Assembly (NCBI GenBank): GCA_008000375.1
Contig: SMOI01000001.1
Coordinates: forward strand, 153,484-217,483
DNA length: 64,000 nucleotides
Direction of reading: 5' to 3'
From: Poteriospumella lacustris
Taxonomy: Eukaryota > Sar > Chrysophyceae > Chromulinales > Dinobryaceae
Part shown: piece by piece, positions 54,267-64,000 of the stretch
Layout: the number at the start of each line of letters is the position of its first letter
Position numbering within the stretch: the first letter of the stretch is position 1
The notes under the pieces: generated by a model
The model's input: only the letters and a program-made list of their open reading frames with translations
The model's database searches: none
Told to the model about the DNA's origin: nothing
Position numbers and translations under genes: made by a program

Positions 54267-54734
54267 CTACGTCTCAGACGTTGGATCAATTTGTGTGAGA
54301 GGGACAATACACAAATCGTGCAAAAAGAAATCTGTTGGACTGAAGAATTCAGATATATACTTGGTCTCTTCGTTTGGATGAACCATACGAATATCTGAGA
54401 AATCTTTCTTGATAAAACCGAATCGATACTCGCGAAGCTCATGACGAGGTCTTCCGTGCTCATTTGGGAGTCTATCCATCAAGAAAATCGCCTCCTGAAA
54501 CATCATACTTCGCTTATCCATTCTGTTTGATCGATCATACTCGATCATTGGTCGCAGCTGCTGCAGTGTAACCGCTCTTATATCGATGATCAGCTTTCCT
54601 ATGGGATGCGAAACATCGGAGAAGCTATCTCCAACCAAATAGCTGTGTCCATCAGAGCAATCCTTGGCCTTACCATACACGCGAATGGTCAAACTGCAGT
54701 TCAAAGATTCTTTGTCGGGATTTATGGCCGCCAT
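54267..54734 (-). CDS. Unknown 155-aa protein
   Basis: Single frame with an ATG at 54734 and TGA at its end. Mixed alpha/beta composition. Notable stretches are LIIDIRAVTLQQLRPMIEY and EYRFGFIKKDFSDIRMV. No signal peptide, membrane segment or known motif. It ends 73 bp from the convergent PIG-L. I do not recognise the family. Confidence 0.6.
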   Translation of the reverse strand: MAAINPDKESLNCSLTIRVYGKAKDCSDGHSYLVGDSFSDVSHPIGKLIIDIRAVTLQQLRPMIEYDRSNRMDKRSMMFQEAIFLMDRLPNEHGRPRHELREYRFGFIKKDFSDIRMVHPNEETKYISEFFSPTDFFLHDLCIVPLTQIDPTSET

Positions 54735-55177
54735 TTACGCTCTCCTTATGATCACAGGGCAACGAGAAAACGCCTTGAAAAATGAGCAGAAGAAAAAGGA
54801 CTGATTCGACAGAAAGCAACAAAATGAAACAAGTCGTTTGCTACAAAAGTCAGCGTAGTTCCAGGCCACAACGTGACGGCATTAAGAATATGACGCGTCA
54901 ATTGATTGCTCTGGCTGATCAGGAGCAGTCTGACGGAGGTGTCGAAACATGAAACGCTTCACTCGCTCGCCATTTCAAATTCGACCTGCCTTCGCGATGG
55001 ATTGATGATACCCCTTTGACCTTTCACCACGGGCGCTTGGAGCAGGCAACGAACAATCAGTAATCGTTTGCGCATTCCGAGATCAGTTTCAAAGGGGAAA
55101 AGTCTCGGCTTATCTCGCGGGACAATATATAAAGGACTCAATATTCTTGCAGATCAGTTTGCCGCGCAGATTCGATC
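54735..55177. promoter_or_regulatory. Divergent promoter region with TATA box for OFD1
   Basis: 443 bases between two starts. TATATAAAG at 55126-55134 lies 44 bp before the OFD1 ATG and is a plausible TATA box. Confidence 0.45.
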
Positions 55178-58100
55178 ATGGAGTTCGACCTGAATTTGTA
55201 CGACCCGATCACGGAGTATGAACAGCGTGAAAAGAATGAAGTTTCATTGAAAAAATTGCGCGTAGCATTGAAAGATCGCTTCGATCAGTCAAGTGCTCTC
55301 GATGGAATCAAAGCCCAGCTGAGAAAGCAAGTCCTTGCGAAACTACTTGGGAAAGAGGAACAAATCGCGGCCGCTAAAGGCCATGACGAAGGTTCCAACC
55401 TGAAGAAATCTGTCATTAACTCATGTGTATTCTCCTTCTTGAAGAAGCACGGTTTCCATTCAACTCTCTCCGTGTTTACAGCCGAATCAGGCTTGGAAAG
55501 TGAACGAGGATTCATCTCCGAGACCGATGTTTGTCGGATGCTGAAGTTCAACGAGTTGGTTTCCTTGTTCCATGAGATGCAAGACCATCTCGTCGCATCT
55601 GAAAGCGATAGTTCTGATGATATCAATCCCATTATTCAATCACTGGTGGAAGAGGACCGCACCAGCTTGTTGGATCTCATTTTGGAGTATTGTTTGAGTC
55701 TGCGGTCAGAAATGACCCAAGAAATATCTGTACAGGCGGGCCCATCTTGTTTTACTGCACGAGAACTGCTGGATAATGAATTGTTCCATTTGGAGAAGCA
55801 TTTCGATGATCTGAAGGGCCATCGATCGTCGAATGAAGGCAAGAGCTTCGAGGAGCGTATCATCAATTTCCAACGCGAATTGGAAGAACGTAAGAATCGC
55901 GAGGTGGAGTTACAGATCCGCTACTTCAAGGAAAACGAAGTGATGAAGATCAGACACGAAGAAGCGGCCAAAGCACGCGCCACGATGGAAGCGATGCGTC
56001 AAGAGCTTGAGTTTGATTACAATACACGTTTGAAAGGGCATCACGACCGTGAACAAGAGGCCATCAAACGTGCCAAAGAGCAAGAACGATTGGCGCAAAC
56101 ACATCTCTACGAAGCAAGACAACAAATGGAGCGGGAGCTGGAGGAAGTACGCGCACGTGAGTCGATGCTCTCCCGCAAAGTCGATTTGGAAAGCCAGGGG
56201 CTCAAGTTGCTCGAGATTCGTCTGAAAGAAGCGCAATTGGCGATGGAACATCGTGAGCGCGAAGTGCGCAAATTGGAAAGCGATGCCAATCAAAAGCTTC
56301 ACCACGCCAACGAAATCGCCCGCAAAGACGCAAACGTGCGTCTGCAAAAGGAATTCGAAGAGTTGAATGCGCTGCGGTACGACGTCAACCTCGAACGTCG
56401 GAAACTGGAAGAAGACAAACTGACCGTCCACGTGGACAAGGAAGGCAACCGTGTGATTCGCGAGGAGATGAACAAACTACGCGAATTATTGGCCACCCGC
56501 GAAGGCGAAGTGACGATGTTGAAGTGGTCGTTGCAACAAACCCAACAGCAACTGCAGCAGCTACAATCGACGCGCATGGTCGCTACCCCGACCACCGCTT
56601 CTCATCATCATCAGCAGCATCATTCATTGTCGTTGAAACTGGCCGACGACGATTTGGATTACCCTGCCACCCCCACCCACCATCACGCGCATGCCGCACC
56701 GTTGTCACACGAGTCGCTCTTCCAACACGATCGATTGGCCGCGGAGAATCGATTGCTGCGTAGTGAAATCGACCATTTACGCTCCCGCGCCGACGACGCA
56801 GACAAGTTGCTCACGGCCAATCAGCAATTGACGCGCGAATTGGAGGCGATGAAGACGGATATGCACCACGAGAAGGCGCGCGCCCTGGGCCGCGAGCACA
56901 AAATCGAAGAACTGCAACGACTGTTGCAGGAGAAGACGCAGACGTTGGAGTCGTTGTCACGGCAGTTGGATGCTCAGACGCGGCGGGAGAAGCAACAACA
57001 ACAATGGCAGCACCACCAGCAGCCGCAGCAACAACCGGCGTGGCCATCATCGGTACCATCGTCGTTCGGTGGCCTCGGAGGAGCGACGACATTGAACAGC
57101 CCGTTGAATGGGACGCAAGCGGCGACCCTGACGACACTGCTCGGTCGGCTGTTGTCGGATGAGTCGTACGAGCGGTTGATGGCTCAACGTGGTGGCGACG
57201 GTGTCGCAGCGGCGGCGGCCACGTTACCAGTGCCACCCGCACCGTTCAACCCCAGTCCTTGGTCGTCCGCCCTGGCCATTCCCGCCTACGCCACCGCCAC
57301 CGCCCCGCCACCATCGTCAACGTCATCGTTGGCAGCGGTACCAGTACCGATGGCGGCCTTGCCAACGACCGTTGTGGTGGCACCTGCTGGTGGCCATCCC
57401 ATGGCCCAGGGCTCCCGATCGCCGGATTCCTTTCCCGATCTGTCGCCGATCAAGGCGGTCGCCACGGCCACATCGACGCCGATGCAAAGCACACGCGCGA
57501 CGTCATATGATCCCGACGCGGCGCACCGCCAAGAAGCGGCGGAGGCCGCGCTACGCCAACGACAAGAGGAAGACGCCCGCTTACGTCGCACGATCGAAGA
57601 GAACCTGCGGCTGGCGAAGGAGCAAGACGAGCGGCGCCGCCAACGAGAGGCGCAGGAGGCCGAAGAAGAACGTGCGATGCTGAAACGACGACGGGAACGG
57701 GAGGAACAAGAGCTACAAGAGCGACGAGAGATGGAAGCGCGTCGTCGAGCAGCGCAGGAGAAAGAACTCGAAGCGATGGCTCAGCAGCGTTACGCTGCCA
57801 CCGCCGCCGTCGCTGGCGCTGCCGCTGGGTCGACCTCACCGCCGCTCAGCGACTGGCAGCAACGCCGCGAACAGGAACGACTGCAACGCCAACGGGAAGA
57901 AGACGAAGCCGATGCACGTGAACGTGAACGAGCCCGTCTCCGAGCGGAGGAACAAGAGGCGCGTCGGCAACAGCGACAACGCGAAGAGGCGGAGGAAGAC
58001 GCCCGCGAACGGCAACGGGAAGACGAACGACGTGCGGCGCGCGAACGCGAACGGGACGAGCGTCAGCGACGGGAAGAAGCCGAGCGGCGGGCGGAGGAAG

Positions 58101-58961
58101 AAGCCGCCGCGGAACGGGAACGGCAACGTGAAAGCGAGCGGCATCGCCGTCAGAAAGAGCGCGAAGACGAAGCCGCCGCTGCCGCTGCCTCTGCCGCGGC
58201 CGCTGCTGCTTCACGCGAACACGAAGAGCAAGCGCGACGTCAACGCGAAGCAGACGCAGCAACTGCTGCTGCGACCGCACAAGAGGAAGCGCGTCGCGAG
58301 GCCGAAGAACGTCAGCGCGCGGCCGAGGCCACACGCGCAGCGCAAGAGGCCCAAGCGGCGCAAGCCCAACGACAAGCGGCAGCGCAACAACAAGAAGCCG
58401 CAGCGGCAGCCGCAGCTGCGGCCGCGGCAGAGACAGAAGTTGCACAACGACGACAACGTGAAGAAGCCGCTGCCGAGGCGGAAGAGCGTGCACGTCAAGC
58501 GAAGAAAGCGGAAGCAGAAGCGGAAGCAGAAGCCGCAGAAGAAGCCAAACGGCGACAGGAGGAAGATGAAATCGCCGAGGCGCGACGACGCGTCTTAGAA
58601 CGTCGCAAGCAAAAAGCGGCGGCGGATGGAGCCGGTCTGGGCGGCAGTACGGAATTCGCACGTGGCAGTTGGAGTGGGTCGATCCATGACCAACCGACCT
58701 CGGTCGCGTCCTCCACCACGACGTTACCACCGACGGCTGCCGCTGCTGCTGCTGCGGCCCCAGCAGCGAAACGGCCCGTGTTCGACTTCGCCGAGGTAAA
58801 GAGATCTCGCTTACGATTGGATGGTGATCGGTGTGTAATGTACGGTCTGTCTGTTTGTCTGTCTGTTTTGTCTGTCTGTGTGGTGTGGTGCATAGGAGTC
58901 GGATTCGAAGATTGAGTTCGACGCGAACAGTGACGAGAGCAGTGGTGGCGCCGGGTGGTGA
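55178..58961 (+). CDS. OFD1: OFD1 centriolar/ciliary protein
   Basis: Exons 55178-58795 and 58896-58961, intron of 100 nt with CTGT repeats; 1227 aa (human OFD1 1012). A LisH motif lies at residues about 76-108 (VINSCVFSFLKKHGFHSTLS). It is preceded by the conserved LKKLRVALKDRFDQSSALDG and followed by coiled coils (FQRELEERKNREVELQIRYF). Between about residues 790 and 1150 there is a long Glu/Arg/Ala/Gln low-complexity coil. The last exon encodes ESDSKIEFDANSDESSGGAGW, an acidic tail ending in Trp as in animal OFD1. OFD1 sits on centriole distal appendages and controls centriole length, IFT docking and ciliogenesis. Its presence indicates basal bodies. Confidence 0.88.
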
Positions 58962-61900
58962 GAGCTGCCGCGCTGCTCGGTTCATGTTCCCGTGTTAGTT
59001 TTACCGAAGAAAGCAAAAGCGACGCTGCTGGAAGCGACGGGGCCCGTTTCATTGCTATCGTCGAACGGACGTGAAACGTTCGCATCGGTCAGAAAAGGCC
59101 CGAGCGGGGCTCCGCTGCTGTGCTCCGCTCCGCTCCGCTGTGCAGCCCTGCGGTGGTACCTCGCGCTCAAGCGGCGGCGGAGGTGTGCCTTCACGATGCT
59201 TCACCGCCCGTCAGAGCATCACAATGGTCTGACCCAGAGTCAGAGTCATATTCCGCCGCGTCTTCTAGTAGTGGATGGGGGGCCTGCCCTGACCTACCAC
59301 CCATCAGCCGCATTCACACTGCAACCGACATAATAAAATTAAGCCCTCCCGCTATCTCCGCACGTTAATTGTTCCCGCCAAGCAGCCGCACCCTGCGTTA
59401 AGACACGTTTCGACGATACAACAGACGAGACGAGGGAGACGAGTGGAAAGGAAAGTAGTAATTGGAGAAAGAACAGGGGGGATCTTCCTTTACATCACTA
59501 AACAACGGCCACAGGGAACTGGGAGAGAGACAGAGACAGACGCGAAGCGAAGAGCTTCTCGTCCACCACCCTCCCCACCCGTTTGTGGCTCGTTGCGCCA
59601 GCGAACACGAACACGAGCACGACACAGCCAAGACACAAGCGTCGCCACCCAAGATCGGCGACGAGGAAGAGGAAAAGCTACAGAACACTACGAGGAAACA
59701 GGCGGACTCGAAACGAACAACGAAACAAACCAACGCGGAGAGAGGGGGGTTAGAGAGGGAAGACAGGGGGGAGGCCCTGACGTACAGCCACATCACCCGC
59801 GCCCCATCGCCGCAGCAGACACAGGTCACACACGCGACGCGTCGATTCGATGGCGACGCGCGCGCGCCCCACCGACGTCAGACGAAACAAATTTTTCTAC
59901 TTCGTTTTTGTTTCTCGTTCTTCTCTTTTGGGTGCGCTGCGTCCAGTGGAAGGGTGGGGGGAGCGAACTGCCAACGGGCGGCAAGCGACGTTGGTCACGC
60001 CATCCATCCTCACTCCCACTACAACACACTGAAGACGCGAGGACGACCACAGAGAAACCAACGAGCAGCGAAACGTACAAACTGATAGACCGACGCACCG
60101 GGACACAAGGCAACGACGACGAGTGGTAGTGGTAGTGGTAGTGCCACACAACCGCTTGCGCACCGGACGTGGTGGATAACGACTAATCTCTGACCCCACA
60201 CCACGCGACGGGTGGTGGTGGGGAGGGGAGATGGCAAAGTCAACTAGTTCGACGGTGAACAACGAGAGAGGGGGAGAGGGAGAGGGAGGAGAGAGCAGAG
60301 GAGAACGATAAGAGGGAGGAGAACGAGAACGAGAGGCGGCAACATATGACGGACACTGATGATACGGATCCACTCGGGAGGCGTTGAAGCTCCCCAGGCA
60401 GATCACCGGTCGCGAAGAGATCTCGACTACAATGGACGTGCTCCTGGGTACTGTGCCATAGAGGCACACCAGAAGTGAATTGAAGAGGACGAAGAAGAAG
60501 AAGAAATACGCGCACACAGACGACGTTTGGCGCAAGGGACGATGAAGAAACGAAACGCACAAGGAATGATGATGATGATTGTTGTTGACGATTGTTGTTG
60601 CTGATGGTGATTGGGGAGGAGGGGAGGGTCGCAGAGGCAGAGGCAGAGAGCGACACAGCAACGTCAACGATGACAGCGATTACACGCGAAACGAGAGAGG
60701 AAAGAGTTAGTGAATGATGGGGGGGGGTGTGCGGGGGCACGAGGGGCAGGGCGGCGGCGTCCACTTGCAGACGGACACGAGACCGCACGCCTGCCATGGC
60801 CAGGGACTGCTGCGACTCGCGTGATGCTCGTCGCCCAAACAGCCCCAGCTAATCGACGACAAGAGATATAAGACAGAGAGCACTACGATGTGTGGCAGCC
60901 AACGGACACAGGAGATTTTCCCGTTGGGGCCACACAAAAGAAAACTATTGATAATGCGGAGATGGGTAGAGAACTACAGACACAAGAGCAAACGGCAGAA
61001 GATCATTTGAGAGAGAACGAGGGGGGTTGGGTGGGTGAGGATGAGGTGTGTGTGCAGAGAGAAGAAGCACAAGCGGTTGCGGGTCAGGTGGAGACAAGAA
61101 GCCTGTCATATCGGTGGGGAAACAGCAAGACGAAATGGCGCATCATACAACGATGCTCAACCATTTGCTGCCACACGACGTACGACACGCTCTTGTCATG
61201 GCCACCCGACGGAGACACGTACAAACGAATGCAACGGGAAGACGGAAGCGAGTCCAAACGTCACGGGGACACCAATGCAACGGGAGGGAAAGCAGTAGCC
61301 ACAGAAAAGAGAAAAAGGGAAAGAAACCAAACGCGCCAGTCAACGGCGGAACGGGAGCAGCAGAGGAAGTCAAGGTGCGACAGTTTGCCACCACTCATCT
61401 CGTCCAGCAGGCAACGGCAGCGGAGAAAGCAACACAAGAGACAGCAGCGAAACTATAAGCAAGAAGGAAACAGCGATCGGGGTATATGTGGGATATGTAG
61501 AACAGAGGGAGGGAGGGAGAAAGCAAATCCTGATTCGAGAGGGAACAGACGCACGAACTGCCGCAGCAAGAGGAGCACAAAACAGGAGCCACCGCGCTGA
61601 TCAGACTGAAAAGCACCAGACACGGGTGTGTGTGGTCATTCAATGCATCGCCGAGAGAAACGACGAGCAATACAAAACAAACTGAGTATAAATGACACGC
61701 ACAGGCATGTGCAATAAGTCCATTACGTTTAACAGTCGTGTGGAGAGGGGGGCGGGGTGAGAGGAGGAGGAGGAGGAGAGAGAAAAGCCAAAGAAAAACA
61801 ACTCGAGGAAAGAGAGACAGGGCGGGAGGGAGAGCGGATTGCAGAACGACCCTAGGCGCTCACAGGGCCCAGGGGGACGTTGAAAACAGAGAGATGAAAG

Positions 61901-62770
61901 AAATACGGGCGATCTCGGTGGATCGCGGGGCGTAGTAGTAATATGTGTGACACGGGTAATCGGGTATGCAATCCGAAATCAATACGGGCGTGTATCCCTA
62001 CTACACGCCCACCACACAGCACATCGAGAAAACCAACCAAAAACAACAAAACATCGACGCGAATAAACCGAAAAGAAAAGAGAACCGGCGAGAAATAAAT
62101 GGGCAAAACCAAACAAAAGCAAACCAAACAGCACACACAAAACCAGAACCAATCGCGCGACACGGTCGAAACCGCGAAAAAGACATCTTTTTCCTTGTCG
62201 CTGCTGCGAGCGGGCAATGCGTGAGGAATGAGTACAGCAGAAGGGGGGGGGGAGGAACTTAACGTAGGCATAATTCATAGCGGAATATAGCAGATCGCAA
62301 TATAGGAAGTGAGGTGTACTGGAAACCAAAGTTGTGCAGATAAGTAGTGGAAGAGATAGTGATAGCAGCCCTTGTGCATCTGGTGTGAACGCAGACGCGA
62401 GAGCGGGGCCGCTGCAGAACAACCACTTGAAAGCAATTGAGCTGGAACAGAGGAGAAATGGGGGAGGGTGGGGTAAAAGGACATAAACAAATCGATGCAA
62501 TGAGCATGCATCACTCGGATGATGGGTGGGAAACGACAGCGCCAGTCGAGTGAGAGTGGCAAAGACAGCCACCCCACAGACATGAACGAACCACAAAGAG
62601 GAGAGAACCCAGCAAAATGTTAGTAATGTGGACAAACGAACCACACCGCAATGGGGAAACATTGGGATCAACGAAAGAATTACCGCAACGTGTTCAAAGA
62701 CTGGTAATGAGAGAGACTGGTGTTGGTGATGGATGGTGATGGAGGAGGTTCTGTAGTCGCAGATGATCGA
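58962..62770. other. 3.8-kb gene-poor, purine-skewed block
   Basis: No frame in this interval shows a recognisable domain or codon-like composition, although many frames of 60-256 codons are open because stop codons are scarce in A/G-rich DNA. From about 59400 to 62500 the plus strand is strongly purine-rich (GAGAGAGGGGGAGAGG-like tracts at 60265-60300, and GGAGGAGGAGGAGAGAG near 61763). It separates two convergent genes, whereas other intergenic gaps in the window are 30-640 bp. It could be long 3' UTRs, a lncRNA, or a regulatory or replication element. Confidence 0.6.
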
Positions 62771-63391
62771 CTACACGTCCATGACGAAGATCTCATCTTC
62801 GTCGTCATCATAGTCTTCGCCCGTAGAAGCATTGCTGTAGAACTTCTCACGGGGACTGAAAGACTGTTTTTGCTCGACAGCGACACCGCGGGGAGTATGG
62901 CGAATGTTGATCTGCGACCCACTTTCTTCAGACACTTCGAAGTCGTAAGCCGACCCCAAGAAGTAATCTTCCGTATCAGTGCAATCGGCAGTCATTTCGG
63001 CAAAGTTGTCGTCGTCGTCCGCTGCTTTAGTCGATAAATTGTGTGACCGATCAAACGACGGCAATTGACCATTGCGTTCACGAAGTCGAGCAGCCCATTC
63101 TGGCCCCTTGATGAGGGAGAGCATGTCCAAAGATTTCAACTCCATGTGGAAATCAAGCTCATCCTCTAAGTCCTGGTCATCGTGGTCTATTACGGACGCG
63201 TCGATGGCGATGGGGGCAGAGGAAGTGCAAGAAGAGTCAACAGTGTTGGCGGTTTTAGCAGAGTTCACCGAGAGGGCTCTGAATTTATGACCAATCCACT
63301 CCACCTCTTCTACAGTGGTATACTCTTCCTCGTCTGGTTCATCAGCATGGAAGATTTCATCTTCGAAATCATCATCGTCGAAGGCTGACAT
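62771..63391 (-). CDS. Unknown acidic 206-aa protein
   Basis: Single frame from the ATG at 63391. Extremely acidic N-terminus (AFDDDDFEDEIFHADEPDEEE) and a Ser/Asp-rich C-terminus ending DDDEDEIFVMDV. The middle has VEWIGHKFRALSV and a helical SLDMLSLIKGPEWAARLRER. No domain recognised. Could be an acidic nuclear or chaperone-binding factor. The nearest neighbour downstream is the 3.8-kb purine block, upstream the tRNA. Confidence 0.6.
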   Translation of the reverse strand: MSAFDDDDFEDEIFHADEPDEEEYTTVEEVEWIGHKFRALSVNSAKTANTVDSSCTSSAPIAIDASVIDHDDQDLEDELDFHMELKSLDMLSLIKGPEWAARLRERNGQLPSFDRSHNLSTKAADDDDNFAEMTADCTDTEDYFLGSAYDFEVSEESGSQINIRHTPRGVAVEQKQSFSPREKFYSNASTGEDYDDDEDEIFVMDV

Positions 63392-63925
63392 CAAGGTTGA
63401 AGTAAGATGGGTGAAAAGTACTTTGGAAGAAAAGAATGGGACTCAGTTGGAGTTGGTTGGGATTGTTATGCGAGAGATAGTTGGCGCTATCACAATCCAA
63501 CACTCTTACGTTGTTAAATTTGAGAGTGGTGAAAAAGAAAATGCCGTTGTTCGTCGAGAGAAATGACCTGTCCAATGGAAAAATTCGATGGCAAGACCAT
63601 GCCCGGCCAGCCCGGCCAACACGGCCAGACGGGCACACGGCAACATTCGCTCAGAAAATGAGTGCGAGATTCGACGGAAAAGCCGTGGATTTCCGCGAAA
63701 GTTTCTTCACCACCACTTCGCACACCGTCGTCGTCATCATCATGCTCACTGACAGAAAAAGAGAAAAAGGACACGTCATCATCCATCACCTTTGTTATCC
63801 TCTTCACCAAATGCGAGGTGAAAAAGAAATAAATGGCCAGAGAAATAAATAACAACAACCCGAAAAAGATCCAAGGAGTAACAGTAAAAGGAAGGACTAC
63901 AATAAAAGAAAGACAAAAAACTTAA
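63392..63925. other. Intergenic between acidic gene and tRNA-Arg
   Basis: 534 bases with a GCCCGGCCAGCCCGGCCA-type CCGG-rich cluster at about 63600-63635. No gene found; promoter of the acidic gene is expected here. Confidence 0.4.
63915..63920 (-). terminator. RNA polymerase III terminator of tRNA-Arg
   Basis: A run of six T on the minus strand begins about 6 nt after the tRNA 3' end, the usual pol III stop signal. Confidence 0.8.
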
Positions 63926-63999
63926 CGACCGACGCAGGACTTGAACCTGCAACCTCGAGCTTCGTAGGCTCACGCGCTATCCAATTACGCCAGTCGGCC
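63926..63999 (-). tRNA. tRNA-Arg (anticodon ACG)
   Basis: 74-nt cloverleaf on the minus strand, no intron. The 7-bp acceptor stem GGCCGAC pairs with GTCGGTC (one G-T wobble) with discriminator G. The anticodon stem GAGC/GCTC closes the loop CTACGAA with anticodon ACG (Arg, reads CGT and, after deamination, CGC/CGA). T arm GCAGG-TTCAAGT-CCTGC is perfect and gives the B box GGTTCAAGTCC. No CCA encoded, as in eukaryotes. Confidence 0.95.
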
Positions 64000-64000
64000 G

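Noticed and set aside
57846-58985. 379-codon minus-strand frame antisense to OFD1
   Set aside because: Shadow of the Glu/Arg/Ala coil; Leu/Arg/Val composition is an artefact of the codon mirror.
59897-60667. 256-codon minus-strand frame in the purine block
   Set aside because: Composition is Ser/Pro/Leu-rich nonsense typical of translated C/T-rich DNA, no domain seen.
60890-61600. 236-codon plus-strand frame in the purine block
   Set aside because: Lys/Arg/Glu/Gln bias follows purine-rich DNA; no start context or domain.
61979-62671. 230-codon minus-strand frame with hydrophobic Leu/Phe stretches
   Set aside because: Leu/Phe/Ser bias comes from pyrimidine-rich sequence, not from true membrane segments; no family.
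1-64000. CRISPR arrays, IS elements, transposons, operons
   Set aside because: No regular spaced repeats, transposase motifs or terminal repeats with target duplications found; the sequence is eukaryotic.

Overview
This window is nuclear DNA from a eukaryotic microbe. About two dozen protein genes are packed on both strands, most broken by short GT-AG introns (about 46 to 116 nt, usually 56 to 85) with standard stop codons. There is one tRNA gene and one 100-base assembly gap. The gene set is eukaryotic core: proteasome lid, TRAPPII, PKA regulatory subunit, CDC20, SCYL, GPI synthesis, a UBE2J-class E2 and villin. OFD1 and a TCTEX1D2-type dynein light chain imply an organism that builds cilia or flagella. 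Several weak hints (a UBE2J-like E2 with a signal-peptide-like N-terminus, an SSB with a signal peptide followed by a Phe-containing transit-like stretch, a pyruvate kinase with a basic presequence) would fit a stramenopile-like protist with a complex plastid or its remnant. This is inference, not proof.

Layout, left to right. 1-2089 (-): CLC antiporter, cut by the window edge. 2601-3534 (+): UBE2J-like E2. 3856-6678 (-): 940-aa EF-hand protein. 7072-9614 (+): villin. 10132-11885 (+): pyruvate kinase. 12242-12341: gap. 12473-13110 (-): one-TM protein. 13746-14801 (-): unknown. 15304-19176 (+): large low-complexity protein. 19474-21483 (-): GT61-like glycosyltransferase. 21956-23815 (+): membrane/coiled-coil protein. 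23846-25537 (-): armadillo protein like ARID2/RSC9. 25827-27629 (+): sedolisin/TPP1. 28136-30992 (-): coiled-coil protein. 31331-34273 (-): SCYL pseudokinase. 34768-36468 (+): PKA regulatory subunit. 36568-37629 (-): membrane protein. 38016-39553 (+): coiled-coil protein. 39608-40529 (-): SSB. 40962-41556 (+): Tctex1 light chain. 41698-42841 (-): RPN12. 43371-48897 (-): TRAPPC10. 49406-51303 (-): CDC20. 51811-52906 (+): methyltransferase. 53262-54193 (+): PIG-L. 54267-54734 (-): unknown. 55178-58961 (+): OFD1. 58962-62770: a 3.8-kb gene-poor, purine-skewed block. 62771-63391 (-): acidic protein. 63926-63999 (-): tRNA-Arg(ACG).

The genes do not form one pathway. They are arranged as ordinary housekeeping neighbours with many divergent and convergent pairs, some 3' ends only 30 to 75 bp apart. 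Functional themes are membrane traffic (TRAPPC10, SCYL, CLC, UBE2J), cilia (OFD1, TCTEX1D2 type, several coiled-coil proteins), protein turnover (RPN12, CDC20, sedolisin) and cAMP-type signalling. No mobile element, CRISPR array or clear horizontally acquired operon was seen. The most unusual items are the E2 with two hydrophobic ends, the SSB presequence, the Glu-to-Gln change in the first nucleotide-binding cassette of the PKA subunit, and the empty polypurine block after OFD1.
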